Positions 23,761 through 31,414 of a stretch of DNA of 49,798 bases are shown piece by piece. The notes under the pieces are model-generated. The model worked only from the letters and a program-made list of their open reading frames with translations. It had not been told where the DNA came from and made no database searches. A program made the translations under genes and the position numbers. Within the stretch, counting starts at the first letter, position 1, and each line of letters begins with the position of its first letter. This stretch comes from Candidatus Aminicenantota bacterium (GTDB taxonomy: Bacteria > Acidobacteriota > Aminicenantia > Aminicenantales > UBA8522): contig JAFNEO010000026.1 in NCBI GenBank assembly GCA_017886205.1, forward strand, positions 1 through 49,798, written 5' to 3'.

Positions 23761-23773
23761 TACAATCGCCGGC
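23761..23773 (+). promoter_or_regulatory. leaderless -10 box of the half-length TSUP gene
   Basis: TACAAT at 23761-23766 ends 7 nt before a GTG at 23774. No Shine-Dalgarno sequence is present and the -35 region is weak. The geometry is the same as for other leaderless candidates here. Confidence 0.45.
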
Positions 23774-24229
23774 GTGATTAAGGTCATCCTGGCCGGCAAG
23801 CTCCAGCTCATCCCCTCGGGCGGGAATCTGACCGGATTGCCGGGCCTAAAGCTGGTCATTGCCGCGGTCGCCGTGTTCATCTACGGCGCCCTGAACAACA
23901 TCGGCATCGGCTCCTACGCCCCGACGATGGCCACGGTCTATGCCCTCGGCATCGATCCCCGGGTAGCTTTCCCGATCATGATGGGAGGATGTACGTTTTC
24001 CTGCGCCGTCGGAGCGATGGAGTTTGTCCGACTCGGCGGGTACAGCCGCAAGCCGACCCTGTGGATATCGACTGTCGGACTCTTAGGTGTGGCTGCTGCC
24101 GTCTACCTCGTCAAGAGCATGGACGTGGATGTCATCAAGTGGGTGGTCTTCGTCGTCGTCCTCTGCGCGGCGCTGGACCTTCTTTATAAGGAGCTCAGGT
24201 TGAAGAAGCCCTCCGCTCAGCTTAACTAA
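23774..24229 (+). CDS. TSUP (TauE/SafE) permease, C-terminal half only
   Basis: This 151-aa membrane protein matches the second half of the TauE/SafE (TSUP) permeases. Its blocks are [75 protein letters not shown] and a final [17 protein letters not shown]. About four TM segments are present, whereas full members have seven to nine and roughly 250-300 aa. The sequence upstream in the same frame shows no TSUP similarity, so the first half is absent. The GTG start is set by a TACAAT box 7 nt upstream. It may be a remnant of a full permease or a real half-transporter that dimerises. Known members move sulfur-containing or carboxylate anions. Confidence 0.6.
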   Translation: MIKVILAGKLQLIPSGGNLTGLPGLKLVIAAVAVFIYGALNNIGIGSYAPTMATVYALGIDPRVAFPIMMGGCTFSCAVGAMEFVRLGGYSRKPTLWISTVGLLGVAAAVYLVKSMDVDVIKWVVFVVVLCAALDLLYKELRLKKPSAQLN

Positions 24230-24332
24230 CCCAGATATCGTCCCTCCCCGTTCATTGACTCCCTTCCCTGTTTCTGACATCATACTTTTCCGATAGAATA
24301 AATACGGAATTCCTCGAGTTGTGAGGTGAGAA

Positions 24333-25358
24333 TTGCGGCCGACGATTGAATGGAAGGACGACCGGGTGGTGATGATCGACCAGAGGAAGCTTCCCCTCGA
24401 GGAGGTCTATGTCGAATGCCGGAGCGAGGAGGAAGTCGCCCGGGCCATCGAGACGATGGTCATCCGCGGCGCCCCGGCCATCGGGATCGCAGCCGCTTAT
24501 GGAGTCGCGTTGGGCGTCATGGGCGCCGACCCGACCCGGGAACTCGATCGGCAGTTCGATTGTATCATCCGGAGGCTAACGCGGACGCGGCCTACGGCCC
24601 GCAACTTGTTCTGGGCGCTGGAGAGGATGAAACGCGTCTATGGGGAGAATAAGCTCCTTCCCTGCGGAGCGCTCGGGCTGAGGTTGGTCCGGGAGGCCCA
24701 GGCGATCGAAGCGGAAGACCTGGAAACCAACAAGAAAATCGGCTCCTCCGGAAAGGACTTGATCGCCGATGGCGATTCTGTGCTCACCCATTGCAACGCC
24801 GGCGGCTTGGCCACGTCCGGGTACGGCACGGCAATCGGCGTCATCCGCACCGCCTTCGAGGAGGGAAAGAAGGTCCACGTCTTCGTGGATGAAACCCGGC
24901 CGTTCCTCCAGGGCGCTCGCCTGACCGCCTGGGAGCTCAAAAAACTCGGGATTCCCATGACCCTGATCACCGACAACATGGCCGGATGGCTGATGAAAAA
25001 GGGAGAGATCAGCCTGGTCATCACCGGCGCCGACCGAATCGCCCGGAACGGCGACGCCGCTAACAAAATCGGGACGTATTCTCTGGCCGTGCTGGCCAAA
25101 CATCATCGCCTTCCCTTCTACGTGGCGGCCCCGCTCAGCACTTTCGATTTCTGCCTCCGGAGCGGCGACGAGATCCCGATCGAGGAGCGGCCGGGCGATG
25201 AAGTCCGCCAAGTGGGCGGCTGCGCCATCACCCTGCCGGATATCCCGGTCCGCAACCCGGCCTTCGATGTCGTCCCGGCCAAGCTCATCAGCGCCATTAT
25301 CAGCGAGCGGGGCGTCGCCCGCCCGCCATACTCTAGAAGCCTGGCCGTTTGGCGATGA
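24333..25358 (+). CDS. mtnA: S-methyl-5-thioribose-1-phosphate isomerase
   Basis: This 341-aa protein matches MtnA and the related aIF2B-like family in length and motifs: [17 protein letters not shown] (about 42-58), [16 protein letters not shown] with the catalytic Cys at about 154, and [23 protein letters not shown] with the catalytic Asp at about 234. It isomerises 5-methylthioribose 1-phosphate to the ribulose form in methionine salvage. Some relatives use ribose 1,5-bisphosphate, but the Cys/Asp pattern fits MtnA. The start is a TTG with GAGGTGAG 2-9 nt upstream, and there is no ATG or GTG nearby that fits better. The stop overlaps the tsaD start (ATGA). Other methionine-salvage genes are not seen. 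Confidence 0.88.
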   Translation: MRPTIEWKDDRVVMIDQRKLPLEEVYVECRSEEEVARAIETMVIRGAPAIGIAAAYGVALGVMGADPTRELDRQFDCIIRRLTRTRPTARNLFWALERMKRVYGENKLLPCGALGLRLVREAQAIEAEDLETNKKIGSSGKDLIADGDSVLTHCNAGGLATSGYGTAIGVIRTAFEEGKKVHVFVDETRPFLQGARLTAWELKKLGIPMTLITDNMAGWLMKKGEISLVITGADRIARNGDAANKIGTYSLAVLAKHHRLPFYVAAPLSTFDFCLRSGDEIPIEERPGDEVRQVGGCAITLPDIPVRNPAFDVVPAKLISAIISERGVARPPYSRSLAVWR

Positions 25359-26371
25359 ACATTCTGGCGATCGAGTCGTCCTGCGATGAGACGGCCGCGG
25401 CCGTCATCACAGCCGAACGCAAGATCCTAAGCAGCGTCGTTCTTTCCCAGGACGAGGTCCACGCCCCATTCGGTGGCGTTGTTCCCGAGCTGGCCTCGCG
25501 CCAACACCTCCGGTCGATCGGCTATATCGTGGCCGAGAGTCTGCAGCGGGCTTCGCTTTCGACCGGAGACATCGATGCCTTTGCCGTGACTCAGGGGCCC
25601 GGTCTCATCGGCTCGCTTCTCGTCGGCCTGTCCTTCGCCAAAGGCCTGGCCTATTACTACCGGAAGCCCCTCCTCGGCATCGACCATCTAGAGGCCCACA
25701 TGGAGGCCGCCTTCCTCGAAAATCCGGACATCCATTTTCCCGTCCTCGCTCTTCTTGTCTCCGGCGGCCACACCTCGCTGTTTCTTCTGAAAAAGAGGCT
25801 TCGGTTCAAGCTCCTGGGGAGGACGAGGGACGACGCCGCGGGCGAGGCACTGGACAAGATCGCCAAGTTTCTTGACCTGGGCTACCCGGGAGGGCCGGTA
25901 ATCGAGCGGCTATCGGCCGGAGGAGACTCCGAGAAGTTCGCCTTTGCCCTGCCGCGGATGAAGGACGGGAGCCTGGACTTCAGCTTCAGTGGCCTGAAGA
26001 CGGCCGCCCTGAGATGGATCGGCGAGACGAAGATGTCGAACCGACACCCGGAGCTTCCCGACTTCCTGGCAAGCTTCGAGGCTGCCGTCGTACGGGCGCT
26101 CCTGGAGAACTTGGCCGAAGCGGTGGGCAGATTCCGCCCCGTCTCCTTGATCCTTTGCGGCGGCGTCGCCCGAAACAAGCGGTTGAGGACGGGGTTCGAC
26201 GAGCTCGCCCGGGCGTCCTGTCTCAACGCCTACATCCCCGCTCCCCAATTCTGCACCGACAACGCTGCCATGGTGGCCGCTCTGGCCGCCGAAAGACTGC
26301 GTGGGAAGAAAAAACCGCCCCTCTCTCTCGACCTCGATGCCTACCCCCGCTTCAGTTGCGCCAGGGAATGA
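25355..26371 (+). CDS. tsaD: tRNA N6-adenosine threonylcarbamoyltransferase TsaD
   Basis: This 338-aa protein starts [18 protein letters not shown], the ASKHA phosphate motif of TsaD. The metal-binding HLEAHMEA is at about 111-118, and [25 protein letters not shown] and [11 protein letters not shown] follow. The TsaBDE complex transfers threonylcarbamoyl to A37 of ANN-decoding tRNAs in the cytoplasm. The ATG overlaps the mtnA stop by 4 nt, and this is preferred to a TTG six bases upstream. The last 20 nt overlap the convergent 3' end of the next gene, a long stop overlap. Confidence 0.95.
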   Translation: MNILAIESSCDETAAAVITAERKILSSVVLSQDEVHAPFGGVVPELASRQHLRSIGYIVAESLQRASLSTGDIDAFAVTQGPGLIGSLLVGLSFAKGLAYYYRKPLLGIDHLEAHMEAAFLENPDIHFPVLALLVSGGHTSLFLLKKRLRFKLLGRTRDDAAGEALDKIAKFLDLGYPGGPVIERLSAGGDSEKFAFALPRMKDGSLDFSFSGLKTAALRWIGETKMSNRHPELPDFLASFEAAVVRALLENLAEAVGRFRPVSLILCGGVARNKRLRTGFDELARASCLNAYIPAPQFCTDNAAMVAALAAERLRGKKKPPLSLDLDAYPRFSCARE

Positions 26372-28733
26372 CCTGGAAAAGAAACGGCTCGAGGAGCATC
26401 GATTCCGAGGAGCGGTGGGTGAGGCGGAGGTCGATCTCGTAAAGGAAAAGTCGCTTGGATTTGTATACTGCGGCCGGCACGAAGTCCATCTCTTTGACCT
26501 CGCCGTTCGTTTTTCCCTGCCAAAGAGGGAGGTCGAACTGCCGCATCGCCAGGTCGTATTCACCCTTGTCAGACCCGAAGCGGAGCTTCACCCTCTCCAG
26601 CTTTTTCCGGGATCCAAATAGGAACCGGTACGGTTTCTCGATGTGGAGATAGAAGTCTCCGCTCTCCTTGGCAATCACCCCTTTTCCCATAGGAAAAGTG
26701 GTGAATCCGAGCGCCGACTGGGGCGAATATTCGACGGTCTTCACAGGATAGAGCGGGCTGCGGGGAAAGAGCACCCAGAGAAAAAAAGCGGCGGCGAGAA
26801 CGCTATAAGCGAAAACAGGGGGGACCGCCCGGCCGAGCGGCCTCTCTTTCTTGGAAAGGACGTAAGCTGCGAGAAAGGTGATGATCCCGGCCAGCCAAAC
26901 ATAGTTGGGCAGATAGCGGGCATTGTCCACCTTGATGAACGAAGGCAGATAGGGAGGCAGGAAGAAATGCAGGTTGCTGAGGTAGACGAAGAGCTCCCCC
27001 GGGCGGGAGGTGAAGTCGTGGGTCGTCGGCTGGTAGAGGAAGGAGGGGTTGGCGAGGAGGATCTCGGCAATAAGGAAGCTCGCTCCGGCGGCCGCGCCGA
27101 AGAAGAAGGAGAAAGCCTTCCGGCGGTTGTAGACGATGAAGTACCCGACGGCGATGATCAGGATCCAGGAAAGAGGCGCAAGGATGCGGCCCTGGGGGGC
27201 GGCTCCCTGACGGTGGGTGAACAGAGCATAGTTGAGGAGAAAAGGCAGGCCGATAAGAAGCAGGGACCAAAAGTCACTCTTTTTCCGGCGATAGAGTTCA
27301 GCGAGTCCGAGGAGGGCGAAGAAGTAGAGGGGGGAATAAAGGAGCAGCCCGTCCCTCTGGTCGAGAAAATAATCCAGGAAGGCGTCGATCCGGGAGCGGA
27401 GCGGAATGCCCAGGACGAGCTGCTTGAACGCCTCCATCCTTTCCGGCGACATCACCCCTTCATAGACGGCGATGGGCGAGAATGTCCCGTAGAGGGAATA
27501 GATGAAGACATAGAAGAGGGCCATGCAGATGAGGGGAGGGAAAGCGAAGGCCAGGGCCCTTAATTGAACTTTGTGCTCTCTGAGCAAAAAAAACATAGAG
27601 ACCAGGAAGAGCGGGTAGAAAATAAAGCTGTACTTCAAGCCGAACCAGGGAAAGAGTCCCAAGAGAAAACCGCACAGGATCATGTCGGAGGTCGAAGGGG
27701 CCGTCCGACCGCTGACCTTCCGGAAAACATAGAAAGCAAAAAAAGCGATCGGGACCTCGGGATAGAGATGCACTGCATAAAAAAGGACGGGTGCGCTGAA
27801 GGCATAGAGCGCCCAGAGGCCGAGCGAGAGCCGTTCCCTCTCCCACCGCTCGCGGGCATAGAGATAGACCTGGAGCCCCAGGAGCGACGCCCAGAGCGAA
27901 AGGCTGGTCTTAAGGATAAAGGTCAGCCATTTGCCGGAGACGAGCTGGCTCAGCCAATAGAAGGGAAGCATCAGGACGGAGATGCCGGGGAGGTTGATGG
28001 GGTAGATGGAGTCCTTTCCCTTCTTGCCCTGGCGGCCGTAGATGCCGAGCTTCAGCCGCGGGTTATCCTTTTTCGAATAGAAATGGAAGTAATCCTGCTG
28101 CGCATAGTTGTTGGCGACATTGATGTCGCCGTCCCGAAGAAGGCTGTGCGCGGTGAGAAGGTAATAGGGCTCGTCGCCGGAGAACGTTGTGCCCTGGGAA
28201 ACCAGGATGAACGCGGCGACCTGGTAAACGAGGAACGACGCCAGAAAAAGGCTGATGGTCCGCCGGCGGGGGGAGAGCGCCGAGAACCTGAGAATCGTTC
28301 GGTCGATAAGGGATCCGCGCTTGACCAGGAAGCGGGCGAACCCGGAGAGTTTGAGAAAGAGTGCTGCCGCGATGGAGAAGACGGCCAGCAGGAGAAGCCG
28401 GGTCCGGAGATCGCCGCCCGTCGTATAAAAGCGCAGGAGCCAGGGGCTGAGGAAGAGGAAGCTGAGCGGGAGCAGGGTCAGGGCTCCGCGACGGCTCCAG
28501 AATGTTGGGTCGGCCCCGAAATAGGACGCTTCCCAGCGAGTCAACAGGGAAAAGAGCAGAAAAAGCAGCCCGAAGGCCGCTGCCCAATAGAGGATGACGA
28601 TCAAGCCCGGCCTGTAAGAATGATCGAGGATGGTGAAGCGAAAGCTCTGGATGTAAATGTCGAGGAAGAGAGCGATGCCGAGCGACAGGATGAAAAAGAG
28701 GAGGACGACAATGCTACGAGAGCTTTTTTTCAC
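26352..28733 (-). CDS. large GT-C-like integral membrane protein
   Basis: This 793-aa protein has about 14-16 hydrophobic segments and a soluble C-terminal tail of about 130 residues with a beta-type pattern. An extracytoplasmic motif TTFSGDEPYYLLTAHSLLRDG (about 182-202) has the Asp-Glu placed after a TM helix as in GT-C glycosyltransferases. Such enzymes use polyprenyl-phosphate sugars to modify lipid A, glycans or proteins. The acceptor cannot be inferred. It starts at a GTG set by a TTGACA/CATACT promoter ending 7 nt upstream, so the mRNA is probably leaderless. It converges on tsaD with a 20-nt overlap and is divergent from the DUF5916 gene. Confidence 0.65.
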   Translation of the reverse strand: MKKSSRSIVVLLFFILSLGIALFLDIYIQSFRFTILDHSYRPGLIVILYWAAAFGLLFLLFSLLTRWEASYFGADPTFWSRRGALTLLPLSFLFLSPWLLRFYTTGGDLRTRLLLLAVFSIAAALFLKLSGFARFLVKRGSLIDRTILRFSALSPRRRTISLFLASFLVYQVAAFILVSQGTTFSGDEPYYLLTAHSLLRDGDINVANNYAQQDYFHFYSKKDNPRLKLGIYGRQGKKGKDSIYPINLPGISVLMLPFYWLSQLVSGKWLTFILKTSLSLWASLLGLQVYLYARERWERERLSLGLWALYAFSAPVLFYAVHLYPEVPIAFFAFYVFRKVSGRTAPSTSDMILCGFLLGLFPWFGLKYSFIFYPLFLVSMFFLLREHKVQLRALAFAFPPLICMALFYVFIYSLYGTFSPIAVYEGVMSPERMEAFKQLVLGIPLRSRIDAFLDYFLDQRDGLLLYSPLYFFALLGLAELYRRKKSDFWSLLLIGLPFLLNYALFTHRQGAAPQGRILAPLSWILIIAVGYFIVYNRRKAFSFFFGAAAGASFLIAEILLANPSFLYQPTTHDFTSRPGELFVYLSNLHFFLPPYLPSFIKVDNARYLPNYVWLAGIITFLAAYVLSKKERPLGRAVPPVFAYSVLAAAFFLWVLFPRSPLYPVKTVEYSPQSALGFTTFPMGKGVIAKESGDFYLHIEKPYRFLFGSRKKLERVKLRFGSDKGEYDLAMRQFDLPLWQGKTNGEVKEMDFVPAAVYKSKRLFLYEIDLRLTHRSSESMLLEPFLFQVIPWRN

Positions 28734-28740
28734 CGCCTTG

Positions 28741-28770
28741 AGTATGTGGAAATAGCGCCCGCACTGTCAA
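28741..28770 (-). promoter_or_regulatory. leaderless promoter of the GT-C-like gene
   Basis: On the minus strand a consensus TTGACA (28765-28770) is separated by 18 bp from CATACT (28741-28746). The GTG at 28733 follows after 7 nt, with no Shine-Dalgarno sequence. Confidence 0.6.
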
Positions 28771-28894
28771 GCGGATCGAGGCTACGGCGCCTTCCGGTTC
28801 CGACCTGACGGGCTTGCATTTTTTAGTTTCAGGGAAGAAAATCGACCCCGGTCCGTCTAAACTGAAGGTGTAACTTTTTCTGGGAGTGTGGAAG

Positions 28895-31021
28895 ATGCCG
28901 CGATTCCGACACCGTTTTCTCGCCTGGATGGGCGTTCTCGCACTTGTCGCCGGTTTGGCCCCCTTGTCCTTCGGCCAAGAGCGGACCAAGACTCTGACTA
29001 TCAGCCGTCTCGAGACTCCGCCGCGGATCGACGGCCTCGTAGACGATGAATGCTGGCGGGGACGGGAGCCCGTTTCCGGCTTTTTCCAGTACGACCCGGT
29101 CAACGGGACCAAGGCTTCCGAGGAAACCTACGTCTGGGCCGCTTACGACCAGGACTATGTGTACTTCGCCTTCCTGATGAAGGACGCCCAGCCGGACAAG
29201 ATCTGGGCCGAGCTGACTCCCCGCAACGAGTTCGAAAACAACGATTCGATCACGCTCATCCTGGATACTTACAACGACAAGCGGACGAGCATCACCTTCG
29301 ACCTCAATCCCAAAGGCGTCCAGAAGAACTCGGTCGAAACGATCTGGAAGTCTGAAGCGGCGATGCGGCAGGACGGCTGGAGCGCCGAGCTGGCCATCCC
29401 TTTCAAATCACTGCGCTTCTCCGTCCAGGAGAGCCAGGTCTGGGGAGTCAATTTTGAAAGGTACATCCACCGGTTGAACGAAACCGACTACTGGACCGAC
29501 GTCGACCGCGACCTGCCAAAACTTCAGCAGACCGGAGAGCTGCGCGGTCTCTCCGGCGTCCGGCCCGGCTATAACCTAGAATTCTTCCCCTACGCGGGTG
29601 TCCGGATGTCGAAATGGGAGAGGGAGAAGGATAACAAGGCGGCCTTCGGGCTCGACGCCAAGTGGGGAATCCAGCCCAACCTCTATCTGGACATCACGGC
29701 CAGCCCCGACTTCAGCGAGGTCGAGTCCGACCCCTTCATCTACCAGCTCTCGCCCTACGAGAACTATTTCCAGGAAAACCGGCCTTTCTTCACTGAGGGC
29801 AGCCGCTATTTCGAGCTGTCCACGGGAGACGAAGAAGAGTATGATGAAGGCGGCATCAGCCTCTTCTATTCCAGGCGAATACGTGACCCGAAGTTCGCGG
29901 CCAAGGTCTCCGGCAAGACGGGCGGGTTCGGTTTCGGGATACTCGGAGCGCTCAACAAGGAGGATATCGGCGACTCCTTTTTCAGCGTCGTCCGCGTCCA
30001 GAAGGACATCTTCAAGAACTCCCAGGTCGGGGTCTATTACGCGGGGATCCATGACGAGGCGGACCGCAACCAAAACGTCGCCCTGGACTACAACTTCAAC
30101 TTCAAGGATTTCAACTACATCCGGGGGATGAGCGCCTTCACTTTCAACGAAGGAGTTTCGAACGCGCGGAACGGCATCCACCTCCTCCAGTTCCAGCGGG
30201 AGCCGGACGCCGGCCTGCAGATCATGTCGGGCTTTCAGAGGATCGAGGACGACGTCGCCATCCGGACGGGCTATATCGACCAGATCGACGTCCAATCCTT
30301 CGACCTCATGACCGGCTACGCCTGGCGCTATAACGAGGGAATCCTCAAGCGCTTTAGCATGGACATCGGCGGCCGCCTTCGCCAGGATTCCCACGGAAGC
30401 TTGACCGGAAATAACCTGGAATTCTTCGTCTGGACGGAATTCCTCAACCGGATCGAAATCCACGGCGGCTTCGAGCTCGGCAAGAGCAAGTATCAGGTGG
30501 TCGACGAAAGCGACGAGCTCGCCTGGACCGCGGAATTCATCAAGACCTACGGCGGCAACGTTGACTTCAGTTGGGAGCGCGGCGGCTTGCTGAAAGAGAT
30601 CAGCTTAGAAGGCGGATGGGAAAAACGCGGCGTCTACAACGAGGAATTCACCGCGGTCGTCCCCGGCTCCCAGATCAGCGTCGAGGGCCGGCTGACGATG
30701 CGGCCGCGCAGCAATCTGGAATGGTCGTTCGAGGGCGACTGGATCCGTCAGGTCATCGACGGCACCGGAGAGGAGGTCTTTAACGGGCTGGCCTATGAGA
30801 CGGCGCTCCACTACCAGGTCACCCGCAGCCTCTTTCTTAACACCCGGCTCCTCGGGGAGACCAGGGAAAACCAGTACAGCCTCGATTTCCTCGTCGGGTA
30901 TTACTTCGGAGCCGGGAACATCGTCCAGCTTTCGTTCAAGAAGAGCGAGCGGAACGAGCTCCTCAGCCGGGTGGGCGGCTACTCCGTCACCCTGAAAGTC
31001 TCTTATCTCCTCCGGATCTGA
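28895..31021 (+). CDS. DUF5916 exported protein with CBM9-like N-terminal domain
   Basis: This 708-aa protein has a signal peptide (FLAWMGVLALVAGLAPLSFGQ). A carbohydrate-binding family 9-like domain follows (PPRIDGLVDDECWRG, VWAAYDQDYVYFAFLMKD, GWSAELAIPFKSLRF). The DUF5916 region comes next, with PDFSEVESDPF and YFQENRPFFTEGSRYFEL. It ends in a long beta-strand-rich part that finishes LKVSYLL and is consistent with an outer-membrane barrel. Function is unknown, and the CBM9-like domain suggests glycan contact. The ATG at 28895 is preceded by GGGAG. A second, truncated member of this family lies at 48062-49798. Confidence 0.83.
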   Translation: MPRFRHRFLAWMGVLALVAGLAPLSFGQERTKTLTISRLETPPRIDGLVDDECWRGREPVSGFFQYDPVNGTKASEETYVWAAYDQDYVYFAFLMKDAQPDKIWAELTPRNEFENNDSITLILDTYNDKRTSITFDLNPKGVQKNSVETIWKSEAAMRQDGWSAELAIPFKSLRFSVQESQVWGVNFERYIHRLNETDYWTDVDRDLPKLQQTGELRGLSGVRPGYNLEFFPYAGVRMSKWEREKDNKAAFGLDAKWGIQPNLYLDITASPDFSEVESDPFIYQLSPYENYFQENRPFFTEGSRYFELSTGDEEEYDEGGISLFYSRRIRDPKFAAKVSGKTGGFGFGILGALNKEDIGDSFFSVVRVQKDIFKNSQVGVYYAGIHDEADRNQNVALDYNFNFKDFNYIRGMSAFTFNEGVSNARNGIHLLQFQREPDAGLQIMSGFQRIEDDVAIRTGYIDQIDVQSFDLMTGYAWRYNEGILKRFSMDIGGRLRQDSHGSLTGNNLEFFVWTEFLNRIEIHGGFELGKSKYQVVDESDELAWTAEFIKTYGGNVDFSWERGGLLKEISLEGGWEKRGVYNEEFTAVVPGSQISVEGRLTMRPRSNLEWSFEGDWIRQVIDGTGEEVFNGLAYETALHYQVTRSLFLNTRLLGETRENQYSLDFLVGYYFGAGNIVQLSFKKSERNELLSRVGGYSVTLKVSYLLRI

Positions 31022-31032
31022 AGTCCTCACAG

Positions 31033-31242
31033 ATGGAACCTAGCGTTCTGGAAGAAATCAAAGGGCTCGAAGCAGCGGGTGATTTCGGGAACCCGCGCTA
31101 CATGGGGCTGCTTTTCCAGAATTTCTACATGAAGCATATCTGCCGCTATCTCTTCTGCCCAAACGGCAGCCACATGTGCATGTACGATGACCAGGAGACG
31201 TATATAAGCGGGCTAATCAAGTTCCTTAAGGCCGTAGATTAG
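31033..31242 (+). pseudogene. proline iminopeptidase remnant with internal deletion
   Basis: The 69-residue frame joins two parts of a proline iminopeptidase (alpha/beta hydrolase). VLEEIKGLEAAGDFGNPRYM and LLFQNFYMKHICR match the lid region. It then passes directly into CPNGSHMCMYDDQETY, the C-terminal block that carries the catalytic His. In full enzymes these parts are separated by roughly 90 residues that include the catalytic Asp. The N-terminal half with the nucleophile Ser is also missing. It is therefore a relic, still in frame across the deletion, 11 nt after the DUF5916 stop. It marks the left edge of the AT-rich island. Confidence 0.7.
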
Positions 31243-31414
31243 ATGCAGGAAAGAAATAGGACCGTCCGCTTTCTTACACCGAATCACCATAACGAACCAC
31301 TACCAACGCGACCAGAATTCTGCTGGTTGCACAATCACTCAGTCGGTTACTCTTTTCGGGAGAAAGGTCACTGGTGGAATATCCCCTCCAGCTTCATCGG
31401 GCTAATCGCACTCA

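Noticed and set aside
22982..23773. Long open frame leading into the half TSUP gene, read as an N-terminal extension
   Set aside because: It runs antisense through the methyltransferase and tatA, shows no TSUP similarity, and a promoter box sits just before the GTG at 23774.
26643..28808. Long plus-strand frames opposite the 793-aa GT-C-like gene
   Set aside because: They are charged, Glu/Arg-rich antisense sequence with no TM pattern or motifs. The minus strand shows consistent TM helices.
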